A stretch of DNA of 64,000 bases, taken from NCBI RefSeq assembly GCF_011516885.1, contig NZ_WOTD01000010.1, positions 19,051 through 83,050 on the forward strand, written 5' to 3'. Of this stretch, positions 55,857 to 64,000 are shown in pieces. A program made the position numbers and the translations under genes. Positions within the stretch are counted from its first letter, which is position 1. Each line of letters opens with the position of its first letter. The DNA is from Acetobacter lambici (GTDB lineage Bacteria > Pseudomonadota > Alphaproteobacteria > Acetobacterales > Acetobacteraceae). The notes beneath the pieces are model-generated. The model searched no databases and was not told the origin of the DNA. It saw nothing but the letters and a program-made list of their open reading frames with translations.

Positions 55857-57199
55857 TGTTCTCCAAAATCCTCATCGCCAACCGTGGCGAGATCGCCCTT
55901 CGTATCCTGCGCGCCTGCCGGGAACTCGGGATCAAAACCGTGGCGGTCCATTCCACCGCTGATGCCGATGCCATGCATGTACGTCTGGCGGACGAGGCGG
56001 TGTGTATTGGCCCCGCCTCCTCGCGCGATTCGTACCTGAATGTGGCGGCCATTCTGTCTGCTGCAACCATAACCGGGGCGGAAGCCATTCACCCCGGCTA
56101 TGGCTTCCTGTCCGAAAACGCGGATTTTGCCGAAACGGTGGAAGCCCACGGTCTGGTCTTTATTGGCCCCACGGCGGAGCATATCCGCATGATGGGCGAC
56201 AAAATTACAGCCAAGACCACCATGCTCGCCCTTGGCGTGCCACTGGTGCCCGGCTCGGACGGCGAACTGGCCAACCTTGAGGAAGCGCACGAAGTGGCCA
56301 ACCGCGTTGGCTACCCCGTGCTGATCAAGGCAGCGGCCGGTGGTGGTGGACGTGGCATGAAGGTCGCCCACTCGGCCGACGAACTGTCCGATGCATGGAG
56401 CATGGCCCGCACCGAAGCGCGCGCAGCCTTTGGCAACGATGCGGTGTACATGGAAAAATACATGGACCGCCCGCGCCATATCGAACTCCAGATTCTGGGC
56501 GATAACTACGGCAACGTGGTCCATTTTGGCGAACGTGACTGCTCGCTCCAGCGCCGCCACCAGAAGGTGCTGGAAGAGGCAGGCTCCCCCGCCATTTCCG
56601 CCGAACAGCGCGACAGCATTGGCCGCACGGCAACCGAGGCGCTCGCGCGCATGGGTTACCGCAACGCGGGCACGCTGGAGTTCCTGTACCAGGACGGGCA
56701 GTTCTGCTTTATCGAAATGAACACCCGCCTTCAGGTCGAACACCCCATTACCGAGATGGTGTGCGACGTGGATCTGGTGCGCGAGCAGATCCGTCTGGCA
56801 GCAGGCGAAAAACTTGGGTACGCGCAGGAAGACGTCTCATTCTCCGGCCATGCCATTGAATGCCGTATTAACGCCGAAGACCCAACCACCTTTGCCCCCT
56901 GCCCCGGCACCGTAGCCGTGTACCACCCCCCCGGTGGTCTGGGCGTGCGGGTGGATAGCGCGCTCTACACCGGCTACCGTGTTCCCCCTTATTACGACAG
57001 CATGATCGCCAAGCTGATCGTCCATGCCCCCACGCGCGCGCAGGCCATTGCCCGCATGCAGCGCGCACTGGACGAATTTGTGGTGGAAGGGATTAAAACC
57101 ATTATTCCACTCCACCGCGCCATTCTGGAAGACCCCGGTTTTCAGAGCGGGGATTACACCATTCACTGGCTGGAGCAGTTTATGGCGCGCGCGCAGTAA
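55856..57199 (+). CDS. accC: Biotin carboxylase subunit of acetyl-CoA carboxylase
   Basis: 447 residues, the standard length. ATP-grasp fold: '[20 protein letters not shown]', glycine loop '[15 protein letters not shown]' (about 160), '[17 protein letters not shown]' (about 230), and '[18 protein letters not shown]' with the catalytic Glu and Arg (about 285). It carboxylates the biotin on AccB using bicarbonate and ATP. It is the last gene of the aroQ-accB-accC unit. Confidence 0.98.
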   Translation: MFSKILIANRGEIALRILRACRELGIKTVAVHSTADADAMHVRLADEAVCIGPASSRDSYLNVAAILSAATITGAEAIHPGYGFLSENADFAETVEAHGLVFIGPTAEHIRMMGDKITAKTTMLALGVPLVPGSDGELANLEEAHEVANRVGYPVLIKAAAGGGGRGMKVAHSADELSDAWSMARTEARAAFGNDAVYMEKYMDRPRHIELQILGDNYGNVVHFGERDCSLQRRHQKVLEEAGSPAISAEQRDSIGRTATEALARMGYRNAGTLEFLYQDGQFCFIEMNTRLQVEHPITEMVCDVDLVREQIRLAAGEKLGYAQEDVSFSGHAIECRINAEDPTTFAPCPGTVAVYHPPGGLGVRVDSALYTGYRVPPYYDSMIAKLIVHAPTRAQAIARMQRALDEFVVEGIKTIIPLHRAILEDPGFQSGDYTIHWLEQFMARAQ

Positions 57200-57225
57200 G
57201 CCCGCCCCAACCAGAACATTTTATG

Positions 57226-57262
57226 CAAAAAGGCCGGTCCATATTCTGGACCGGCCTTTTTT
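57226..57262. terminator. Bidirectional terminator after accC
   Basis: Perfect 10-bp arms AGGCCGGTCC (57231-57240) and GGACCGGCCT (57248-57257) with a seven-base loop, five A before and six T after. Confidence 0.92.
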
Positions 57263-57325
57263 GTTGCCTGCTCTGCCCGCGCAAGCACCTGTAGCCGCGC
57301 GGGCAGAGGAATAGAGCCTTACGTC

Positions 57326-58828
57326 TTAGGCCGGGCTGCTGGCCAGCGCGGGAGCTGGCGTTGCGTCATCGTCCTCTTCCACCTCATACTGGGGAATGGC
57401 GTAATTGTTCTCAGCCTTGGGCGAGAACTCGCCATCACGCAGGGCCATTTCAATATCCTCCAGCGTAGCACCACTGGTCTCAGGCACGCAGAAATACACA
57501 AAAATGACCGATGCCAGATTAACCCCGGCATAAATCCACATGGTGCCACCAAGGGAGACAAGCTGAACCAGCGAGAGTGCGGTAGCCGTAACCAGCAAAT
57601 CCGCCCCCCACAGAACAGCGGCATGCAGACTGGTGGCGACCGCACGCATGGGCAGGGGGAACAGTTCCGCCCCAAGCAGCCAGCCCACAACCTGAATCCC
57701 GCCCGAGTTGAACACCATGAACAACAGCAGGAACACCACGATCATCCAGCTCCCCACACTCCCCTTATCGGGGTGGAGGGCAAACATCACACCCAGTCCG
57801 ATCAGGCTGAGCACGGACCCCGGCCCCATGATCAGCACAAGGCGGCGGCGGCCAATACGGTCCACAAACAGGCAGCCCAGCAGGGTCATGATCAGGTAGA
57901 CCATGGCTACGCCAAGGCTGGTCAGCAGAGCTGATGAGCTATTAAACCCGGCATCCGAAAGGAAGGTGGGGGTATAGTAGATCATCATCTCCAGCCCACC
58001 GGCCTGCGTAAAGAACGCAATACCCAGTGCGGCCACCAGCGCCGGACGGACCCAGGGGAGCTTAAGGCCCTTCCAGCCCCGCTCATCCTCATCCATGCCC
58101 ATGACGTTCTTGCGGATTTCCGTTATCTCACGCTGGATGACCTTGCGCGATGTGCGCACCCGGCCAAGCTGTTTGACAGCGGAGACCATGCCCTCGTTCT
58201 CAGCCACCCAGCGGGGGCTTTTGGGCAGGAAGAACATGCTCACAAACACAACGGCTGCGGGAATGGCGGCAATGGCCACCATGGGCCGCCAGCCCCATGC
58301 ATCGCGCATGGTAAAGCCCACAAGGTTGGCCATGAAAATGCCAATGCCAATGGCCACGTTAAACAGGGTGACCAGATTGCCGCGCTTGGCCGCGGGGGCC
58401 AACTCGGAAATATAGGTCGGCACCACCTGCGTGGACCCACCCACCGCAAAGCCAAGGAACACGCGGTCGATCACCAGCATGGTCACGCTGGAGGCGTAGG
58501 AGCAGGCAATGGCCCCCAGCACGAACACCGCCGTGACCAGCATGACCGAGATCCTGCGTCCGTACCGCTCGGAAAACCATGAAACACCCATGGCCCCCAT
58601 GACCGCCCCGACCAGAATGGCCGAAGTTACCATTTCTTCCTGCACGGAGGTTAAGTGGAAGTCCTTGGTAATAAGGAGAAGTGCGCCAGAAATAATTCCC
58701 GTGTCGTATCCGTAAAGACCGCCGCATATGGCAGACACAAATGCCGCTATCCACAAAACGTAATGAGCACGTGAAGATATTTCGAGATTTTTTACCGCAT
58801 CAAGCGTTTTATTTCTTTCTGTCTGCAT
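57326..58828 (-). CDS. Sugar porter family MFS transporter
   Basis: 500 residues with twelve predicted helices and the sugar-porter motifs 'GYDTGIISGALLLI' (helix 1), 'ERYGRRISVML' (loop 2-3), 'LPKSPRWVAENE' (loop 6-7, PESPRW-like), 'DRIGRRRLVL' (loop 8-9) and 'VPETSGATLEDIE' (after helix 12). It most likely takes up a hexose or pentose with protons. The exact sugar is unknown. It is divergent from thiC across 479 bases that contain the thiC promoter and riboswitch. Confidence 0.93.
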   Translation of the reverse strand: MQTERNKTLDAVKNLEISSRAHYVLWIAAFVSAICGGLYGYDTGIISGALLLITKDFHLTSVQEEMVTSAILVGAVMGAMGVSWFSERYGRRISVMLVTAVFVLGAIACSYASSVTMLVIDRVFLGFAVGGSTQVVPTYISELAPAAKRGNLVTLFNVAIGIGIFMANLVGFTMRDAWGWRPMVAIAAIPAAVVFVSMFFLPKSPRWVAENEGMVSAVKQLGRVRTSRKVIQREITEIRKNVMGMDEDERGWKGLKLPWVRPALVAALGIAFFTQAGGLEMMIYYTPTFLSDAGFNSSSALLTSLGVAMVYLIMTLLGCLFVDRIGRRRLVLIMGPGSVLSLIGLGVMFALHPDKGSVGSWMIVVFLLLFMVFNSGGIQVVGWLLGAELFPLPMRAVATSLHAAVLWGADLLVTATALSLVQLVSLGGTMWIYAGVNLASVIFVYFCVPETSGATLEDIEMALRDGEFSPKAENNYAIPQYEVEEDDDATPAPALASSPA

Positions 58829-59019
58829 GACACAATGATGACATACTCGAAAAAACTTGCATATCTTACGAATTTTTCTTTAGTATAGTAAGTGGGATGT
58901 TGCATGCCATCGCATAGACGGACGGTCAGAACCGCACTTTACTGGCCGGAATCCACATCCCTCCACCTCCCCCTGTCTGCCGTTTCTTCCGCCATTTGGT
59001 CACATATTGGTGTAAACGC

Positions 59020-59047
59020 TTGACACAGGCACACCTCAGGCTATCTG
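59020..59047 (+). promoter_or_regulatory. Promoter of the thiC transcript
   Basis: A perfect -35 TTGACA (59020-59025), 16 bases, then TATCTG (59042-59047), placed so that transcription would start just before the riboswitch. The -10 matches the consensus only in its first three bases; the position is the main support. The rest of 58829-59019 is the AT-rich upstream region of the divergent transporter. Confidence 0.55.
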
Positions 59048-59056
59048 CTTGCACAT

Positions 59057-59200
59057 AACCAAGGGGGGTTCCGGGCCAAGGAACTGAGAGGCCACTTTTT
59101 GCTCTGCCGCACAGCAGAGCGCCGTGGCGACCCTGCCGCCAGCAACATACTGTTCTGGCGGGGAACCTGATCCGGCTCATACCGGCGGAGGGACTGGTGC
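59057..59200 (+). promoter_or_regulatory. TPP riboswitch (thi box)
   Basis: Conserved elements are all present: GGTTCC...GGAACTGAGAGG (59068-59091) with the CTGAGA bulge, GACCCT (59129-59134), then GAACCTGATCCGG, CTCATACCGG and GGAGGGA (59163-59193). ACCA (59058-59061) can pair with TGGT (59195-59198) as P1. A long extra hairpin (GCTCTG/CAGAGC, 59101-59120) fills the P3 arm and a second (CCGCCAG/CTGGCGG) precedes GAACCTGAT. It senses thiamine pyrophosphate and should lower thiC expression. Confidence 0.92.
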
Positions 59201-59281
59201 CTGTTAAGGAACAATCGCCTCGACCGTTTTGCGCGTGGCGTTGCCCAGTAGTGGTAGCACTCCTTATTTAACGGGCCTGTC

Positions 59282-61176
<1,895 letters not shown>

Positions 61177-61210
61177 TGAACACCTGCGTATAACTGCCTG
61201 AATATTTATA

Positions 61211-61249
61211 AATATGGAGAATGGGGGCGCCTGTTCTCCATATTTTTTT
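61211..61249 (+). terminator. Terminator of thiC
   Basis: AATATGGAGAA (61211-61221) pairs with TTCTCCATATT (61234-61244), then a T-run. It starts 34 bases after the stop. Confidence 0.9.
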
Positions 61250-61259
61250 ACATCATCTG

Positions 61260-61790
61260 TTAAAAATAATGCCGTAAAAAGACTTTTGGCACACCTTCCG
61301 AATTCAGGCACGAAAACACGATAACCGCCACCCACACCATGCAGGCGGAAAAACAAAAGACCTTGCACCACAAGGAAACTTTATTATCCCGCCCCTTCAT
61401 AATCGGCCAGTACAGCGCCTTATGCCCGTACCACTCCAGAATACCCGACAAAACCAGCGCCAGAAGCTTGGGAGTAATGTAGGCGCGCGCGCCAATATGC
61501 ACCGGGTCGTAAAAGAACAAAGCAAATCCTGTGATCATGGCTATGGCATAGCTAATATGCAAAGGACGCAGCATAAAGCGCGAAAGCCGGACCAGCGCGT
61601 CCCTTTCCATCTGCTGGACAACGGCCAGTGCGAACAGCATTTCCAACCCGAAAAACCCAGACATGCTCAGGATATGCAGCATTCTGACCAAATAATGAAC
61701 CGGCTGGAACCAGAAGTGAAACGTCCGGCTATCGAGCGCCATAAGCAGGTCCGTGGGCAGACGCATAAAAGCCAGAGGATGATTCGACAT
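61260..61790 (-). CDS. Four-helix membrane protein beside the iron-uptake genes
   Basis: 176 residues from the internal ATG (a GTG five codons earlier is in frame). Four predicted helices, with conserved-looking histidines near the membrane edges: 'FWFQPVHYLVRMLHIL', 'LRPLHISYAIAMITGF', 'DPVHIGARAYI' and 'EWYGHKALYW'. The paired histidines could bind heme or a metal, as in small cytochrome b-like proteins (inference). Family not recognised with certainty. It is divergent from the cupredoxin-FTR1-P19 genes and shares their Fur-box region. Confidence 0.7.
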   Translation of the reverse strand: MSNHPLAFMRLPTDLLMALDSRTFHFWFQPVHYLVRMLHILSMSGFFGLEMLFALAVVQQMERDALVRLSRFMLRPLHISYAIAMITGFALFFYDPVHIGARAYITPKLLALVLSGILEWYGHKALYWPIMKGRDNKVSLWCKVFCFSACMVWVAVIVFSCLNSEGVPKVFLRHYF

Positions 61791-61827
61791 GGGTTTACAA
61801 TTCACCGATCAGTATAAACATTGACTT

Positions 61828-61842
61828 TAATAATGATTCTCA
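61828..61842. promoter_or_regulatory. Fur-box-like site upstream of the iron-uptake genes
   Basis: TAATAATGATTCTCA matches the Fur 7-1-7 core (TGATAATnATTATCA) at 12 of 14 positions, between the divergent membrane protein and the cupredoxin-like gene. Confidence 0.65.
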
Positions 61843-61879
61843 CTAACCCAAACAGTCAAGACAAGCGGAGAATCAGAGA

Positions 61880-62224
61880 ATGAAACGGCTTTTTGCAGCC
61901 CTCCCCCTTTTAACCGGGATGTGTCTTTTTCCTCCCGTACAGGCTCAGGCGCAAACCGTTTTTCACCTTACACTCAAAGATCATCATTTTGAACCTGATC
62001 ATCTGAGCGTGCCTGCCGGTGAACGGTTTATGATTGAACTGGAAAACCAGGACAGCACGACCGACGAACTGGAAAGCTATGACATGAAATTTGAAAAAAT
62101 TATTGTGTCTGGCTCAAAAATTCGTGTGCATGCAGGCCCGCTGCACCCCGGGACCTATACTTTTTTTGATGACTATCACCCCGATCAGGCCAAGGGAACA
62201 GTCACCGCAGAAGCAAAGCCGTAA
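61880..62224 (+). CDS. Periplasmic cupredoxin-domain protein of iron uptake
   Basis: 114 residues. Signal peptide ('LFAALPLLTGMCLFPPVQA') then a cupredoxin-like fold: 'FHLTLKDHHFEPDHLSVPAG', 'SYDMKFEKIIVSGSKIRVHA' and 'PGTYTFFDDYHPDQAKGTV'. It resembles the N-terminal domain of EfeO. The usual Cys/His copper site is incomplete; His-x-Phe and Asp-rich loops suggest a metal role. ATG overlap with the next gene is absent, but only three bases separate them, so it is one operon with the FTR1 permease. Confidence 0.85.
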   Translation: MKRLFAALPLLTGMCLFPPVQAQAQTVFHLTLKDHHFEPDHLSVPAGERFMIELENQDSTTDELESYDMKFEKIIVSGSKIRVHAGPLHPGTYTFFDDYHPDQAKGTVTAEAKP

Positions 62225-62227
62225 ACC

Positions 62228-63052
62228 ATGCTTGGCAGTCTGATCATTGTTTTTCGTGAAGTTATAGAAGCCGGTCTGGTTATTGGCATTGTTCTTGCGG
62301 CAACGCGGGGCATTGCCGGGCGTGGCTGGTGGGTGGCTGGCGGCATTGCCGCGGGTGTAACGGGGGCGGCCATTGCGGCGGCTTTTGCTGGAGCACTCTC
62401 CACCGCATTCTCTGGCAATGGGCAGGATATTTTTTCCGCCTCCATTTTGTGCGTAGCCGTGCTCATGCTCGCGTGGCACGTAATCTGGATGGCCCGGCAC
62501 GGGCGTGAACTCGCGCAGGAAATGAAGCAGATGGGGGCTGCGGTCTCCTCTGGCAGTCGTTCCCTTGGTGCCATGGCGACCGTGGTGGCCGTGGCCGTGC
62601 TGCGTGAGGGCATGGAGGTTGTGCTGTTCCTGTACGGTATTGCCGTATCGGCCCATGTTGGCGCGTTCTCCCTGCTCAGCGGTGGTCTGCTGGGCGTTCT
62701 GGGTGGTGCCGCTCTGTCTTACGCCCTGTATCGCGGGCTCATTATTATTCCCCTGCGGCATCTTTTTGCCGTCACCAATATTCTTGTCTCCATTCTCGCA
62801 GCAGGCATGGCCTCCCAGGCTGCGGCCCTGCTTGCATCGGATGACCTGATTCCGGCACTGGGTTACGACATCTGGGATACGTCCTGGCTGTTGCCCGATG
62901 GTAGCCTTGCTGGCCGCACGGCCAAAGCCCTTGCCGGTTATACCGACAGGCCAACAGGTATTCAGATTTTAGTCTGGGGCCTGACCCTTGTGTGCCTGCT
63001 GGTAACAGAACGCTTTGTGCGCACCCGCCCACACCCCTCCACCTCACCATAA
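62228..63052 (+). CDS. efeU: FTR1 family iron permease
   Basis: 274 residues, seven predicted helices, near the length of E. coli EfeU. Both iron-binding R-E-x-x-E motifs are present: 'FREVIEAG' (Arg10-Glu14) and 'LREGMEVV' (Arg126-Glu130). It moves iron across the inner membrane, normally after oxidation or delivery by periplasmic partners, here the cupredoxin-like and P19-like proteins. Three bases separate it from the gene before it. Confidence 0.95.
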   Translation: MLGSLIIVFREVIEAGLVIGIVLAATRGIAGRGWWVAGGIAAGVTGAAIAAAFAGALSTAFSGNGQDIFSASILCVAVLMLAWHVIWMARHGRELAQEMKQMGAAVSSGSRSLGAMATVVAVAVLREGMEVVLFLYGIAVSAHVGAFSLLSGGLLGVLGGAALSYALYRGLIIIPLRHLFAVTNILVSILAAGMASQAAALLASDDLIPALGYDIWDTSWLLPDGSLAGRTAKALAGYTDRPTGIQILVWGLTLVCLLVTERFVRTRPHPSTSP

Positions 63053-63106
63053 ATCCCCACCTTTTCAACCATGTGCCCTAGGCACATCTGATCGTAGAGA
63101 CCTGAA

Positions 63107-63628
63107 ATGAAGCGTTGTATCAAAGTCTTTTCCGTTCTGACCGCCCTTTCCGCCGCCTATGCCGCTCCGGCCATGGCGCGTGAATACCCCGTTGGCGGCC
63201 CCGTACAGGCCCACGATATGGAAATTGCCGCCAACTACCTGATTGGCGTGGACATGGCCCCGATGACCAAGGACATGGCCATGGGTGCAGACACCATTCA
63301 CCTTGAAACCGACGTGCATGCGACGGCTGACAACCCCTGGGGCTTTCCCGATGGTGCGTGGATTCCCTACATTGGCGTGGATTACACCCTGACCAAAAAG
63401 GGCTCCAACTGGAAAAATGAAGGCATTCTGCACGCCATGACTGCAAAAGATGGTGCGCATTACGCCAACAATGTAAAAATGGACGGCCCCGGCACCTATA
63501 CGGTTGTGTTCCGCTACAGCTCGCCCGAAACCAACGGCTTCCTGCACCACACGGACAAAGAAACCGGCACACCGGGCTTTTGGGCACCGTTCACCGAAAC
63601 ATTTACGTTTAACTACCCCCAGAAGTAA
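63107..63628 (+). CDS. P19/Tpd-type periplasmic iron-transport protein
   Basis: 173 residues. Signal peptide ('VFSVLTALSAAYAAPAMA') then the P19 fold: 'EYPVGGPVQAHDMEIAANYL', 'GVDMAPMTKDMAMG', 'HLETDVHATADNPWGFPDGAW' and 'YTVVFRYSSPETNGFLHHTD'. Its His and Met residues match the copper/iron sites of the family. It binds copper and ferric iron and passes iron to FTR1-type permeases. It lies 54 bases after the permease gene and is closed by a strong terminator. Confidence 0.93.
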   Translation: MKRCIKVFSVLTALSAAYAAPAMAREYPVGGPVQAHDMEIAANYLIGVDMAPMTKDMAMGADTIHLETDVHATADNPWGFPDGAWIPYIGVDYTLTKKGSNWKNEGILHAMTAKDGAHYANNVKMDGPGTYTVVFRYSSPETNGFLHHTDKETGTPGFWAPFTETFTFNYPQK

Positions 63629-63649
63629 TTTCTTCTGACTTTATTAAGT

Positions 63650-63686
63650 AAAGGGCAGGGATTATGCCAAATCCCTGCCCTTTTTT
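63650..63686 (+). terminator. Terminator of the iron-uptake operon
   Basis: Perfect 13-bp arms (63651-63663 and 63670-63682) with a short loop, then six T. Confidence 0.92.
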
Positions 63687-63747
63687 GTATTTCAGGGTTG
63701 CAATTAAAACATATTTAACTTATCCCCCATTCCCATATTAATGTTTT

Positions 63748-63762
63748 TAATAATTATTCGCA
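63748..63762. promoter_or_regulatory. Second Fur-box-like site
   Basis: TAATAATTATTCGCA matches the Fur core at 12 of 14 positions and shares its left half with the site at 61828. It lies 17 bases before the last gene's ATG. Confidence 0.6.
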
Positions 63763-63778
63763 TATAGGACACGCCCCA

Positions 63779-64000
63779 ATGTCAACCTCCTGTCTGGCAC
63801 TGCACAGTACACCGCCCTGTGGCGCACAAAAAAACAAAGTATTTTCCAAAACTGTTTTTGTATCTCTGGCTTTATCCCTACTCTCCAGCACAGCGGCGCT
63901 AGCGCAGAATGCGGAGACGCAGTTGGAGCAGGACCGCCGCCGCCTTGGCAATTCGGGTCCGCTTGTGTCCGAAGTAGACCCTGCCACGGTGCGGGACAGC
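63779..64000 (+). CDS. Secreted protein, 5' part only
   Basis: 74 codons are visible and the frame is open at the window end. The N-terminus has a long n-region then 'VFVSLALSLLSSTAALAQ', a Sec signal with cleavage near residue 43. The start of the mature protein is 'NAETQLEQDRRRLGNSGPLV', a style common in outer-membrane or two-partner secretion transporters, but this is too little to assign. The Fur-like site just upstream suggests an iron-related role. Confidence 0.65.
   Translation, partial: MSTSCLALHSTPPCGAQKNKVFSKTVFVSLALSLLSSTAALAQNAETQLEQDRRRLGNSGPLVSEVDPATVRDS

Overview
The window looks like chromosomal DNA of an alphaproteobacterium in the acetic acid bacteria (Acetobacteraceae; Acetobacter, Gluconobacter or a relative). 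Three things point there: high GC with strong GC bias at third codon positions, a permuted two-piece tmRNA gene of the alphaproteobacterial type followed by an alpha-type sspB, and the style and mix of metabolic genes. Genus is inference. I found no rRNA or tRNA gene, prophage, transposase or CRISPR array. Almost everything is housekeeping or conserved accessory sequence in short operons, usually closed by a clear hairpin terminator.

Layout. 0-4 kb: the end of an NAD-binding epimerase-like gene, then a leftward pstCAB-phoU phosphate operon without pstS. 4-8 kb: ilvD, then a divergent TetR regulator/SDR oxidoreductase pair sharing an operator. 8-16 kb: a secreted hypothetical protein, a 33-codon membrane peptide, and a leftward opgC-degP-FUSC-quinone reductase group, divergent from mrp. 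16-21 kb: a Cys-rich secreted protein, thyX, the permuted ssrA gene (tag ANDNTEVLAVAA), its ClpXP adaptor gene sspB, class I fumarase and a VOC protein. 21-30 kb: sugar and envelope genes: a GH144-like hydrolase, ugd, galE, hldD, hldE and an AGE-family sugar isomerase. 30-33 kb: the D-alanine module (dadA, alr, divergent Lrp regulator). 33-39 kb: the translation operon rimP-nusA-ylxR-infB-rbfA.

39.5-42.4 kb holds a compact three-gene operon that I cannot assign to any described system: a membrane-anchored protein, a membrane-anchored single-module Clp-type AAA+ ATPase, and a second membrane-anchored protein with a large exported domain. This is the best candidate for something new. 42.5-50.4 kb: a LysR regulator, a polar amino acid ABC importer with fused binding protein and permease, acnA, and ccmAB. 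50.4-57.2 kb: a YfdX protein, ornithine decarboxylase with a long structured leader, YihY, RlpA, and aroQ-accB-accC.

57.3-64 kb: a sugar-porter MFS protein, thiC under a TPP riboswitch with a hairpin over the Shine-Dalgarno site, then an iron-uptake group (cupredoxin-like protein, FTR1 permease, P19-like protein and a divergent four-helix membrane protein) around a Fur-box-like site. A second near-identical Fur-like site precedes a secreted protein cut by the window end.

All calls come from reading the sequence and translations. No database search or structure prediction was run.
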